Origin: Pararge aegeria
Lineage: Eukaryota; Arthropoda; Insecta; Lepidoptera; Nymphalidae
Direction: 5' to 3'
Length of the DNA: 64,000 bases
NCBI RefSeq assembly: GCF_905163445.1
Contig: NC_053202.1
Span: forward strand, 2,790,001-2,854,000
Part shown: positions 9,541 to 21,900 of the stretch, piece after piece
How the letters are laid out: every line of letters starts with the position of its first letter
Position numbering within the stretch: position 1 is the stretch's first letter
Program-made: the position numbers and the translations under genes
The notes under the pieces: model-generated
Told to the model about the DNA's origin: nothing
Seen by the model: the letters and a program-made list of their open reading frames with translations, nothing else
Databases searched by the model: none

Positions 9541-9742
9541 TTTTTTTAATTCGTCTTTCGATATTTTTATAGTAAAAGCGGATATCAGATAAATAGCCTT
9601 TCATGTCGGGGTCAACAGGGATAATAGTTTAAATATTCGTAAAAAAAAAAAGTATTCGCCTTATGATATTTTTATAGCAAAAGCGGATATCAGATAAATA
9701 GCCTTTCATGTCGTGGTCAATAGGGATATTTGTTTAAATATT
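9541..9742. repeat. Tandem duplication of about 105 bp
   Basis: GATATTTTTATAGTAAAAGC...CAGATAAATAGCCTTTCATG at about 9559-9607 recurs nearly unchanged at about 9665-9713, including GTCAACAGGGATA/GTCAATAGGGATA downstream. Confidence 0.75.
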
Positions 9743-9879
9743 CAAAGCACTGCATATCATAGTGTCATAGTCATATCAATAGTCAGTAGCCTTTGACAGT
9801 CCATGGGTGGACCAAAGGCCTCTCCCAACGGGAAAGCGTGCCCATAATCACCACGCTGTGCAAACGAGTTGGTGACCGC

Positions 9880-10310
9880 AGTAGACAGTGTTAGTAGTAG
9901 CACACAGGACGCTTCTGCGCCATCTCTGTTATATTTCCTTAGTCGCCTTGCACAATATCCGCTAAAAGGGGTAGTGGCAACTGTACTGTGGATTGATTTT
10001 GCCTCTTCTATCATCTAAGAGGGTTACATGCAAGAGATGCGAACTCACCACTCTGCTTCGATAACCGTATCAACATTCAATTTACCTACCGAACATTATT
10101 TGATAATTCGCCTCCATATTAACGTATTTTAGTGATGGAGACCGAAATCCTGTTCTTCGGAATGTGTCAAGTCAAGTCAAGTCAAGTCAAATATTTCACA
10201 TGGGACGCTTCTGCGCCATCTCTGTTATATTTCCTTAGTCGCCTTGCACAATACCCGCTAAAAAAAGGGGTAGTGGCAACTGTACTTTCGTTGAAAACAC
10301 GTTTCGTCGA
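9880..10310. repeat. Direct repeat pair (about 85 bp)
   Basis: GGACGCTTCTGCGCCATCTC...CTTAGTCGCCTTGCACAATA and GGGGTAGTGGCAACTGTACT occur at about 9908-9984 and again at about 10203-10290. A related GCCGCCTCGTACGACGCCC segment is at 49575. Probably pieces of one dispersed family. Confidence 0.6.
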
Positions 10311-10329
10311 AACATATGTTTTTCTCCTA

Positions 10330-10745
10330 CCTAGTTGCCGTGCAGCGGCAGCAGGGCTAGCACAAGCAGCACGCCTAGCATGGGCAGGAGACAATTATAT
10401 CCCAGGGGAAAGGATATAAATTTATCTTCTCCCACAGCTTTATCAACTATCAGAGCACTGGCGCACAAGTGGAAATAATATTCAAATAATATATGTTTAA
10501 TAATAAACCGGGGTAAACTTCTCCTGTTCCATGTTCCCGTGATTTAGCAGATGGACGCGTTACTTAGGTATATCCCCTGTCAGCCTATAATTTTTGTCTC
10601 CTGCCTGTACTACGCTTATATTATTGGCATATTATTTTCACTTATGCGCCAATGTTCGAAGAGATGATAAAGCTGTGGGAGTAGATAAATTTTTATCCTT
10701 TCCCTGGCGAGAAAATTGACTCCATGCTAGCACTGCAGGGGGATA
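10330..10745. repeat. Unclassified repeat in two partly inverted pieces
   Basis: AAAGGATATAAATTTATCTT with CCCACAGCTTTATCAACT at about 10410 is the inverse of GATAAAGCTGTGGGAGTAGA near 10670; the segment between holds TTCTCCTGTTCCATGTTCCC. Same family as 7393, 7550 and 7979. Confidence 0.45.
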
Positions 10746-11989
10746 CATTCGGGGGATACCGTTTTCTTTTCGCTAGTCGTGCTGCTTATGCACTATGGCT
10801 TCCGTGCAAATATAGGTATTATATAGGTAAATACAGGTCTTAGCCGATTGCTTTGTTATGAAATTGATATAACAAATAAATTCTTTTTCATTTTTTTCAG
10901 GTATACAATTATTTAAGAATCTTTATCGCCAGCGCGTCACAAGTTAAAACAAAGTCATTTTATATCACCACGTATCCACATATTTACATCTTCGACCACG
11001 ATTTTTAAGATACGGCACGATCTATAACATTCCGATTTCCGATGTTTGTAACATGTGCTAGAGATTTTGTCATTTTTTAACGACGACATTAATTTCATGT
11101 TTTAATTTAAGTAACTTTAATAATAACACCTATCGCGTAGGGATAGTGATTTTCCTGACAGTAAATATAAAACATTGGTAATGATATGATCTCTTCGAAT
11201 CCAAAAGGTTACCTACTTAAAATAGTGTCTTACGATTTGTAGTTTAAAAAGTATATTTTACAATCTCTCTGCAATGTCAATTGAACGCTTATAATTTATT
11301 GCATCCTTAACTGGGTAGCAGGATCGAATAGCAAAATTAAAATTTCCCTGAAATCAGTTCAATATTTTCAGCGTTTAAAAGAAATCTAAATCACTTTTTT
11401 TCTCTGTTAATGTTTAATGTTGTAAGTTTAATATTATAAATGATGATAAAGTTTGCCCCTATCTATTTTTCAAAGATTTAAAACTAGGTATTGTTTTGTG
11501 TAACGTATATTTTCCATTATTATTTTTTACTATTGTTATGCGTAAAGCTAATGGAAGTTATTAAATGCACCTGAGTATTGAGATTTTTACATTCGTAATA
11601 GTACGTAACCTGCTTTAATAAATTTGTACATACACTTATAGATATTTTTATTAGTTCCAAATATTCATTACTTCGTCATCTGTTACCATTTCATTTTACG
11701 CAAAAAAAATAGTTCAATGTACTTTTTCGTAATGTTTATATGCTCTGTGGTTGCTAATACGTCGATCAAATCGACAGACTTGAAAGTTCAAATTTATGAA
11801 TCTTTAGATTTTTTAGAAGGTTTAATTATTAATCGAAATATTATATACAAAACAACTAAGGTAGCCTTTTTATTTGATTCTTTTACGCTTCTTACTAAAC
11901 ATTATTCTGTGAGTCAACTTTAAAATATTAAAGTTTAAATCACAGCCTCAAAGCATGCCAAAAGCTTCTACCCAGAGCTGTCAAAAATA

Positions 11990-12642
11990 TTTTTTATTGC
12001 AACACTGGAATAAGAATTTGCTGTCGTGCGTGAAGTTTGTAGCATGTGATGTTTCGTGAAAAGTGTTAATTTTTTACGAAAATTTTAGAAAATATAGGAC
12101 TGTGCAGTGCCTGAATGTGTTATAGAGATATTATAGTTTGTGCACCATAAGTAGTGATTTGTGTATAAAGTGTTTATGCATTGAAATACAATTACATGGA
12201 TAAAGCCGTCACTTAGGGTTCGTTAAGGTTAGTGCTTTTTTTCGTCTGTTGTTTTTCTTAAAATAGATTTCAGTGCGGGTTGCAATGATATTTCAGTTTT
12301 GTTTTGTAACGCATTCGTGTGACTTTTCAGTTCTTTTCATGAGACCTTGAACTACAAACTTGTATCAGTCTTTTTCTCGTTATCAAGGTTAGGTTAACTA
12401 GCGCGCGTTTTATGTCATTCGGCTAATGTTTATTTTGCTTTATATAATTACTTGAAATGCACCATTTTAACATTAATTCGATGTGCTAAGCTTATTTTTT
12501 ATCAATTTTAATTGGTAAATGGATTAATTTCAAAGTTACGTCGTTATTCTTCGGACCTAACCTATACGGTATTTGCGTTAATTTTTTTGTGCAAGTTTTT
12601 GTGAAAATAACGGTTGGATACAGAAAGCGAGGCGTTGAGGAG
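11990..12642 (+). promoter_or_regulatory. srl: Possible spargel promoter and 5' noncoding exon
   Basis: No protein-coding frame here. A donor-like GAGGAG|GTACGA at 12642/12643 could end a noncoding first exon, because the first coding exon (15765) begins with an acceptor two bases before its ATG and so needs an upstream exon. Several TCAGTT initiator-like sites lie at about 12292-12330. Start site and exon limits are guesses. Confidence 0.25.
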
Positions 12643-13254
12643 GTACGACATTTTTTAACTGCGTTTTTGGCACAAATTCTATGTTAACAACTGTGTTTAT
12701 GTCACATGATCTTTAGGTTGACTGATAGATTTGACACTTTAGCTAAACTGCCCTATCTTCAAATGTTTGACAGTATCAGCTTTTGATTGATAGCAAACAA
12801 ATTCATAAATTGTACATACTTCTGCTTTATACAACTGTGAATCAATAGAACAATACCAAAATGAACAGTGAAGACAAATCCTTAATCAATTTGCATCATT
12901 TGTGAGTGTTATTATATCACTTGATCATTAATAATTTGCCTTTTTTGTTTAACTAATTATAGAATTTTTGACAATTTGCTAAAAAGAAGTTCTACCAATG
13001 CAACCTAGGCATTTTATTCTTTTTTTTTTTTTTTTTCGTAAAAACTAGACACAGAAAAATAATGATATAGATATGTAGGTAAAACTCCTTTTGCAGATAC
13101 AGAACCACTCTGAAACTTAATTATAGTAAATGGTCTAAAAGTTGCCATTCACATTACCACTGGCAGCTCATATCTATTTCAGAAACTAAGCTGGATGCAA
13201 CGTTTAATGATTATGAATCAATTGAATGAGTGATTTTAAATTTGAATCAAGTAA

Positions 13255-13340
13255 TCATCAACTCATTACAGGCCCACTACAGGGCACGGGTCTCCTTTCA
13301 GAATGAGAAGGGTTTAGGCCGTAGTCCACCATGCTGGCCA
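13255..13340 (-). repeat. SINE-C 3' fragment
   Basis: Plus-strand text CCCACTACAGGGCACGGGTC and GAATGAGAAGGGTTTAGGCC is the reverse of the SINE-C 3' end. Confidence 0.6.
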
Positions 13341-13402
13341 AGTGCAACTGGCCCATAGGTGGCACTTTTGATGCGTACATAAGAATTACACGGTAGTGAG
13401 AT

Positions 13403-13521
13403 GATGGCGATAACCACATTCGTAAACTTAAAACTAAAGCTACGAGGGTTCCGAACGCGTCCTGGTCTAAGAAGAAGCCCTCAACAAACTAAGCCGGGTG
13501 TTTTTTTTTGTAATCACCATC
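13403..13521. mobile_element. MITE-like element, GATGGYGATAAC ends
   Basis: GATGGCGATAACCA at the left and TGTAATCACCATC at the right form inverted ends; the interior has GCTACGAGGGTTCCGAACGC and CCTGGTCTAAGAAGAAGCCC. Copies at 49745, 51779, 57112 and 57266. Confidence 0.65.
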
Positions 13522-14666
13522 TTACTATGTCATTTCAAATTATTAGTGTTATGTGCATGTTGCATGCCTCTCATTTTCTTAACACTGAAAAAGCTAAGCT
13601 TTTGGTTTTTTTCACCACTAAAAGTTACCCTGTAATGCAGTATGTTACATGGTGGTGGGAATAGAAATTATAAAAGTAAAAAATTAGAAGGTAAAACCTT
13701 CTGCAATATATCTTACACAGCTGCTGAGATATTAGAACCAAAACTTACTCTCTCATTGGGTCACATAAAGCTTCTGAGCGATAAAACATGTCAGAAATAT
13801 ATTATTTTAATAAAAGTTTTTGAAAGGTACATTGTAGTACAAATTAGTCTGCTGCACATAAGATAGTAAATTCACATCAAACAAAATGGGGTGAATAGTA
13901 ACACCATAAGTAGTTAAATGCTTTGTCTAAAATAAAAACAGCTTAATTTAGATAGATACTTAGTCTACTTGTTCTGTATACCTGGCCATATTATGCAAAA
14001 GTATTTATACTATTCTGGAATAATTAACGTTGCAGATTTGGGAAATTATGACAAATTTTTATTTTCTTTATGCCAGTATTTGGATGACACCTTAGTTTGT
14101 ATAGATTTATTATTTTCAAACCTGGCTTGAGTATAGTCTGCCTTTTTCGTCATTACGTGATTTCACCAATAGTGTTTCAGTCCTTAAGTTATTATTTATG
14201 TATTTCTTTTAACTTCTAAATTTTAACTAACAAACATAATCTCTAGTAATATAAATAATATGTAATAGCCATCTTGAAACCTAGTAAAAAACTTATTTTT
14301 AATAGTTACCTGTAAAACTTTGCCATATAAGCATTTATCTGCTATCCATTATAGCCTTGAGGTTTGTTTTAAATAACCGCTTTAAGGGGTATTTTGCTTT
14401 AGATTTTAATGCACCTCTTTGAGAAACTTATAACTTTTATACAAATTATACCCGTAAAGGGAAGATTTAAGAGAAACTCTTTCTTAGTGGTTTTACACCC
14501 ATAGGTCTCTCATACAGTCTCTCAAACCCCATTTCTTGTCCTTTAGGAGTGCATTTTAAAATAAACAGTAGCCTATTTTACGCACTGTGTAATCCTCTAC
14601 CTGTTGCACTGTTATTTTTATATAACACTGATCACTTATTCTATTCATTCATATATATAATATGTC

Positions 14667-14862
14667 ACATCATCATCATCATTATTAACCCATTACGGGT
14701 AACTACAGGGCACGGGTCTCCTCTTAGAATGAGAAGGGTAGTCCACCATGCTGTCCCAGTCAGAATTGATAGACTCCACATGCCTATGTCAACATTATGG
14801 AGAACTCTCAGGCATGCAAGTTTGCTCGCGATGTTTTCCTTCACTGTTAAAACAATGTGTAA
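14667..14862 (-). repeat. SINE-C copy with (ATG)n tail
   Basis: The plus strand starts CATCATCATCATCATT (the 3' tail of the minus-strand SINE), then TACAGGGCACGGGTCTCC and GATGTTTTCCTTCACTGTTA. The tRNA-like head is lost. Confidence 0.68.
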
Positions 14863-15766
14863 CTTCAATTGAGCAATATAAGTAGCTCCAAAATACTTTA
14901 TTGCGGCCCAGCAAACGGGAGACCAAAGCCCTAGCTAGGCTATCACTGGTTCTAATATGGCACATTGTCCCAGATAAACTGAAGAGTATGTTCAACTATC
15001 AAAGTTATGTGTTGACTAAATCACATTTATTACCACAATACTAATGAGAGGGGTTTACTGTACCTTAGTCTACAACGCTACAGGCCATCTGCAGATTGGT
15101 AGACTAAAATAATAAGCACATACTCTCAAACATTTGTCGCACAAATGCACAAAAAAACAATTATTGTAAATTTGTGTAGGAACAATACTAAAATAGTTTA
15201 TAAAAAGTAAAAAATGCACAATACCTTTTCCCCTCTTGGCTCCTTAAATTGAAGATATTTTTTTTTTTTGCTTTGTGTTCTTTTGTAATTTTTTTGGTTT
15301 ATAAATTTATTTAATTTGTAAGCAGTGACAAGTTGAGGTTTAACAGCTGTTTAATGCCATTTGACATCAGACTTGTCAATATCATAATGTGCTATGCAGC
15401 CAGTACATAATAAAATAAGAGAAGGAATTTATACTTATTAGCCAAAATAGTGGAAGAAAAAAATTGGGTTTAAATTAATTTTACTTTTCCTGGGTTTATA
15501 ACGGTTTTTTTACAAATCTTTGGGACTATTTGTCTGTTTGTTTTCCTGGGATAAAAACTAGCCATGTTATTATCCATCCTTTCAACTAATTAAATGCCAA
15601 AAATCAAGTTGCATGGATGGTTGCTTAAGGTGTGACTAGCTGTTGGCTTTGTTTGCGGTTTTTTGGTTTTTCATGAATCATGCGAGAACCTTTCCTCCAT
15701 GCCAAAATTCAGTCAAATTGGTTCAGTATTAAGTTTGATTAACGAATAATTTTCTTCTACACAGAC

Positions 15767-15982
15767 ATGGAGTCACATATTCTAAATATGTACCATCAGA
15801 CACCGTACCGAAGTATTGGGCATAAGATTATGCGCTCAACCAGTGAGTCGCTATCCTCCGAAAGCAGTTGTAATCAAAATAGTCCAGAGTACACTCAGAC
15901 TCAGCAAACAAATAGATTTGAAGATGAAGGGGAGTACTGGGAGCATCAAGAAAACCATAGGGTATGGAGTCAGAACCAGAAT
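15767..15982 (+). CDS. srl: spargel coding exon 1
   Basis: Acceptor TTCTTCTACACAG (AG at 15763-15764), ATG two bases later, donor AAT|GTGAGT. 72 codons, phase 0 at the end. Starts MESHILNMYHQTPYRS and turns acidic and Gln/Asn-rich. No earlier in-frame ATG is available within the exon, which fixes the start. Confidence 0.82.
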
Positions 15983-18900
15983 GTGAGTATAATCGTTGAG
16001 GTATATAATGGTTGGGGTTGTGTTGGAAATCTTATAGACATATTCCTTGTAACAGGCAGTTTAATAATTTCCAAAAACATATTATATTAAGTGCTTATTA
16101 TAATTAATTTACAGGTTAATATAACACAATCAAACCAAGACACTAGTATAGATGAAGATGAAAATGTAGAAGTACAGGAAATATCTATAGATGATAAGAA
16201 CTCTGAATCTAACGATAATGCAGATTTGCTAGAAGCCGAAAATATGGAGGAAAACTCACTTGTAGAAGGTGACGATTATGACGTAATCCAAGTGTTTGCT
16301 GTTGACCCAGACTTAGATCTTGAAGCTTCATCAGATGAGGAACAAGAAGATTACTGTATAAATGAAGATTCTATCAATTCTGATGTTAGCGAACACATAG
16401 TTGAAGAAGAGAGAACCAATGAGTTCACTCGTACTATTTATGGGACAAATACCAGAACAAACAGTATATGCCAGGATAGCTTAGGAATTAATTTTGATAC
16501 ACCAGTCGTTTCAAATGTCGATGAATACTTCATTAAAGCAAATGACGAAAAACATATATTAGAGGTCAAAGATGAACCGGTTGTCAGAGATGTAGATGAA
16601 TACTTTATCAAAGAAACTAAAGAGGATTTAAAAATAACTATTGTTGAAAATGATTTGTTCATTAAAAATGAACTACCAGAAGATAATGACTTTCGGATAT
16701 CGAAGACTGTTCCTGATAAAATTTTTGCTGATAGTGATCCTACGGATCTTAAAAAAACGGAAATTGAAACTGAATGTGAAGATCCTGTAGGAGACGTATC
16801 AATCAATGAGTCTGACCTAGAAGTTTCTGACCATAAACCACCAGAAATTGAAACAGAACGCGAAGATCCTGTAGCTGATGTATCAATTAATGAATCTGAT
16901 TTAGAAGTACTTCCTAATATTGAAGATTTAAAAAGATTTCTCTTAGAAGATATGTCTTATAGCAAACTTAGAAGTGCGCAAAAACAATGTTCAGTCTCTC
17001 TTCCACACTCTCCAATGCACAATATTTGTATGGATATAGATGCTAAAACTTGTTTAAGCTTTGAAGATCTTAATCTGGATTTATCTGATCTTACATTTGA
17101 AAACGATAAAGAGAAGTCAGTGGCCAGTTCAAAAAGTGACGATATTCCACGCACTTTGACAGAAGAAGACGTCAACAGCTTCCTAATAACGAACAATTTA
17201 CTTGAACCACCCAAAAAAGTTGTTAAGGAAGATGATGATTTGAGCCACCAAGACATGGATATGGATAGACCTGTTGAATCAATCATGAACAATGTTGATC
17301 AAGCTACGGTAGTAACTGCTCCACCTGATAGAAAATTCACTTCCACTCCTATTCAAGAAGCAAATGTTTTGGATTTCTGTATAGAAAAGACATCGGTAAA
17401 AAAGGAGCCGGATATAAAGGGGGAGGCAGATGACTTTGTTGATGTAGAATCATGTAATGATGCGGTTATACCGGTTTTGGAAGCAAATAATTTGAATTCG
17501 CTTCTTGAACAGTTTGAAGCAACTGAAAAATTAAATAATAATAATAAAAACAAAAAGTCTGTAGTCCATGTCAGTGAGCTGAAAGTGAAAAGTTTAACCA
17601 GTGGTATGCGCTTACAGGATGCAGGCGTTCAACTAAACAAGACTAAAATGCGTCAGATACTGGTAAGTACGCTAAGTTAAGTGTTAGGTTTTTCTCAGGT
17701 CCATTTAAAGAGAGCATTATCCTACCTTGACATTATTACAGATGCCGACGACAGTAAATACGGTGATCAGACGATCGCCAAGCCCTGTTCACTCTGATCA
17801 CGATTATTGCTCTTCGAAAAAGCGCCTCAGTCTTCCCAATCTAAAGGGAGGGCAAAGCCTTCTGAAACCTGAGGTTCTTTCAAGCAACAACAGGATTTTA
17901 AATTCAAGACATAGGTCGTGTAAGAATAAAAAAGTAGTGTATCATCTTAGTAGTGATGAAGAGGGTGAAGCTAGTAATGAAAAGAAAAATAAACTGATCA
18001 ATAATCGTTCTAGTGATGACAGTGACATTAAATCAAATAAGAAATCTAGTGTAAAGGTAACTGTTAAACCAACAGTGAGTTCAAATCATCGTAAGAAACT
18101 ATCACCTCCACATAGTGTTTCGAATGATAGCGGTACTGATAAAAATAACGGTTCTGTGATTGTGAAAGCTGCTTTAAAAGCAAGTGATACTCCTTGTAGT
18201 CAAAGTTCTAATGGTAGCATTAAGTTAACAATTAAAAATAAATCTGAAGTTATTATCAAAAACTGTGATGTTAAGGACAATCGTAAGGACATGGTTTTTG
18301 AAAAACATAAAAGTAGTAGTAAGTATAATAGCACAAATAAGTTAACTAACGATATAAACTATTCTATAAATGTTGAACCAGTAGATAGGAATAAAAATAA
18401 AGACGTGGTTAGTGTTGAGAAACCTGTCGCTGAAAATATAAAATTGGAAGTCAATTCAAATCCTGAACACTTTTATACAGCATTGTTTAGTAATAAGCAA
18501 GATGTGCAAATTCCTCATTCAATACCATTAAAAACTGAAAAAATTGAGAATGAGGAAGAAATTAAAGTTGTTGCCGAGGTAACTACGCCTCATGAATTTG
18601 AGCAACCACAAAAAAAGAAAAAACTGAATCTCCAAGAATATAAGTTACGACGAGGAGTCAATTCAAATAATAGTTCAGCACAGGTCAGCCCCGAAGCTAT
18701 ATTTCCTGACATGCCGTGTAATCTAAATTTGGATAAACATATAAAAAGCCCCGATAGCATAATTTCTAGCTCAATAATTCCGAAAGAGAAAGTAACTGCT
18801 GAAACTGAAAACATAATATTTGATCCAATACGAGAGGCTTCACGAAAGATACTTATGAATACTAAAAAACATAAAGCTGAGGCTTTGAGAAAAAGAGATG

Positions 18901-21900
18901 AAGACATCGTTATGAGTAAAATACCAAAGGTGGAAAATCTAGAGCTTCAGCCTCTTATAAGCGACGCAGAAATGATGAAAATTGTAGGGATGACCCCTGA
19001 AGTTCTGCCGGTCCCTGTAGAAGAGAAAGTAAAACTTGCGACTAAGCATCCTCCTACAGATTATGATGAGATGGTGTTGGTTAGCGTCGGTACAAATACA
19101 GATGAAAATGTTTTTAAACAAATTGAACAACAAAAAGCAAATGAAAGCAAGAAACGTAAATCGGAACCACCTCAATCTGAAAATAAATCTACTATCAATT
19201 TTAAAATAAAAAAATCGGACCATGTTTCGAAACATAATGTTTTTGCTCCCGTCAAAAGCAGCAGGCACAGTTCAGACGATAAAAACCATTCTGATATTAA
19301 ATTCAACAAAGCAAGACTCAAAGATATCACGGCTACGTTGAAAAGTGTCGAGAAACAAGTCGAAACAAAAATATCAAGCAATTCGTTGTTTGCTAGTATT
19401 CAAGATGTTGTTATGAAAAAGACTCCAGTCTCGAACGGAGAACAAAAAACTTCGAAACTCAACTCACCAGTTGATAAACGCGATGTTAAATATACAAAAG
19501 CAACAATAGTGCGTGAGTACGATACTAAAGTTGAACATGGTGAAGATAAAATTATACTGCACCTAGAAAAGAATAGGAAAAAACCTGATGTCGCTACAAT
19601 TGATGTCCAAACTGATTCATCATCGGAATTTGTTAATCTATCAAAAAGAACTGAAAGAACTAGCCACAAAGAACACAGCGCATCACCGAGAAAGAGAAAC
19701 GATAGCGATATGTCAATGTCGAGTGAGGACAATCCAGTTCATGTCAAAAAAGTACAGACGCCACCGAAATTGGAAGAAAAAGCTCCCGTTAAATCAAGAC
19801 CTGATATATCCACTAGACGTGAGATTATACGATCTCTGTCCAAGGAAAAAAGGTCTCGCTCCAGAGATCGTTATGACGTTAAATACAGACGGTCTAGGTC
19901 CCATTCGAGAGGGCATAGAAGGAAACGATCGCACAGCCGGAACAGATCAAGGTCTCGAGGACGATATCGCCGCTACAGACGTACCGATTCACCTTATAGG
20001 AGGAAAAGACGTTCGCGAACAAGGTCACCATATAGATCTTCCAGAAGGTCGCCCTCCATTCGTAGAGATTACCGGTCGAATAGATCGAGGTCACGATCGA
20101 AACATACCGATGCGAATAAAACAAAAAGTCCAGTTAAGAAAAGGCCTAGCCCTCAATACAATGGGAATAATGAAAAGAAACCTGTCAAATCTTTAACGCC
20201 GCCCTTGCGAAAGCCAACTGTTTCTGAAAGTTCTGATTCGTCTACTTCTTCCAGGTATGTAGTTTTATGTGTCTGTACTAATTTTGTAAGTATGTATCAC
20301 TTTATAGAAACGTCTTCAGGTTTTTTTTAAACTCCATAACTGAAAAAATATCGTATTGATTTTTTGTGGTTAGGATTTCTCAGACTAGACTCATCGATGG
20401 CCAGTAAAATGACGGTTATCCGGTTTTATTATTCCACATCATTATTTGTTTTTGTTGTATTATTTTAGAAAATTAAAAATGGAGAGATAGAATTGAAAAT
20501 GTTAATATAATAAAATGTATGAAAAAACTAATTCATTCTTATCCTATCATAGTCTGGATTATCGAGTTTTTTTGTGAACAACAAAGCGTCAATTTTAGAA
20601 ACGTTAAACATTGATCCAGAAAGCAAATCGGCCAATAAAACTCTGAACTGTTTTTATTTCCAGAATTAAATATTAAAAAACTATTTACTCCTTAATTATC
20701 ATATTACTTACAAATGTTATATGGGTACAAACGTTTAAGTAGCTACGGTTAACTTAGTGACAGTGTAACAGTATTTGATGCTTGTCAACTTTGTCCATCA
20801 TTTTGGTTATTATAGTTATTGATTATCCGTTGAAGTTTATACAACGTGTAACCGAATTACGAAATAAATTTGAAGGATGCATAAGTATATTACATAAGAA
20901 ATCACCCTGTTAAAATATTAAATAAAAAGGAGCATATTTATTTTCAACAAATAATTCAAAACATTTTAAGTGTTTACTTGTGACAACCCTATTGAAGATG
21001 AAAGACCAACCTACATATAGTACCTACGCTACGCGACGCGTATCTAATAAAGCGACAGGAGTCATATGATTTTAATTTAGCATGTGATGTTATGGCTGTA
21101 TCTGATTTATTTCACTAACAGCTATGACAGTGGTTTACTCAAAAACTATGAGGCTTTCGGTTTCACAGATAGTCTCGGAGACAATACATGTAAAGTATTA
21201 TTTCAGTTTTCATTTACACGTCGTACAGTTTGTTGTTAATATGATTTTTAATTGATGTAGTTTGATTCTTTACATGGATCTGAGAACCGTATTCATAATA
21301 AGAACCTGTCTAATCATATGCATGTGTTTGTAGTTCATCGTCCTCTTCGAGTAGTTCCTCATCGTCGTCCAATTCTCGCAAATCCAGCAGCTCTGTGAGG
21401 AAAGACGAGAAATATGGGATGAAAGGCTATAGGAGTCCATTCAGCTCGGAGGATAGGTAAGTTTTATTAATGAATTAAGGAATATACTTTTACTGTACAC
21501 CTATAAAATTTACAAAAAACAGAAAAGCAATAACAAAACAACGTACACAATTAGGCGGCCTTATCGCTACACAGGGATCTCTCCCGGGCAACCAATAGCG
21601 GATAAAAGTTATACAGCAAAAGATAGGTGGTGCATATATACACATACCAGTAGACAAATATATAATATCTTACATAAATATATATATATTTATATGTATA
21701 TAATCTTATATCTTTAAACGAGCAATTCTTGTATATAGATATCTTTATATATATATTTCTTGTGTGCGTGTGTATGTCACTGAACTCCTCCTAAACGGCT
21801 GGACCGATTTGAATGATTTTTTTAGTATGCGTTTGGGTGGCACCCTGGATGGTTTAGATTCACAAATCAGCCCGACAGATGGCGCTGGGGTCCGCTAGTA

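Larger units (their letters stand above)
9500..11990. other. Space between divergent genes
   Basis: Between the coiled-coil gene start and spargel. Holds a tandem duplication (9541-9740), LINE/SINE-like segments (9776-9990, 10182-10310), unclassified repeat pieces to about 10740, then about 1.2 kb of AT-rich DNA in which I see nothing. A 68-codon frame at 11717-11923 (starts MYFFVMFICSVVANTS) is probably chance. Confidence 0.5.
12643..15764 (+). other. Probable spargel 5' intron
   Basis: AT-rich DNA with a SINE-C fragment (13255-13340), an inverted-repeat MITE (13403-13521), a SINE-C copy (14667-14862) and homopolymer runs. The open frames here are short and lack splice logic. Confidence 0.45.

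Noticed and set aside
11717..11923. 68-codon frame with hydrophobic start
   Set aside because: Could be a secreted peptide, but nothing supports it beyond one hydrophobic run in AT-rich DNA.
16438..19732. Several 100-residue open frames antisense to spargel
   Set aside because: Shadows of a biased Ser/Asp/Lys coding sequence; no motifs.
19588..20196. 202-codon frame in another phase of the spargel RS exon
   Set aside because: Overlaps the RS domain out of frame; Arg-rich by composition only.
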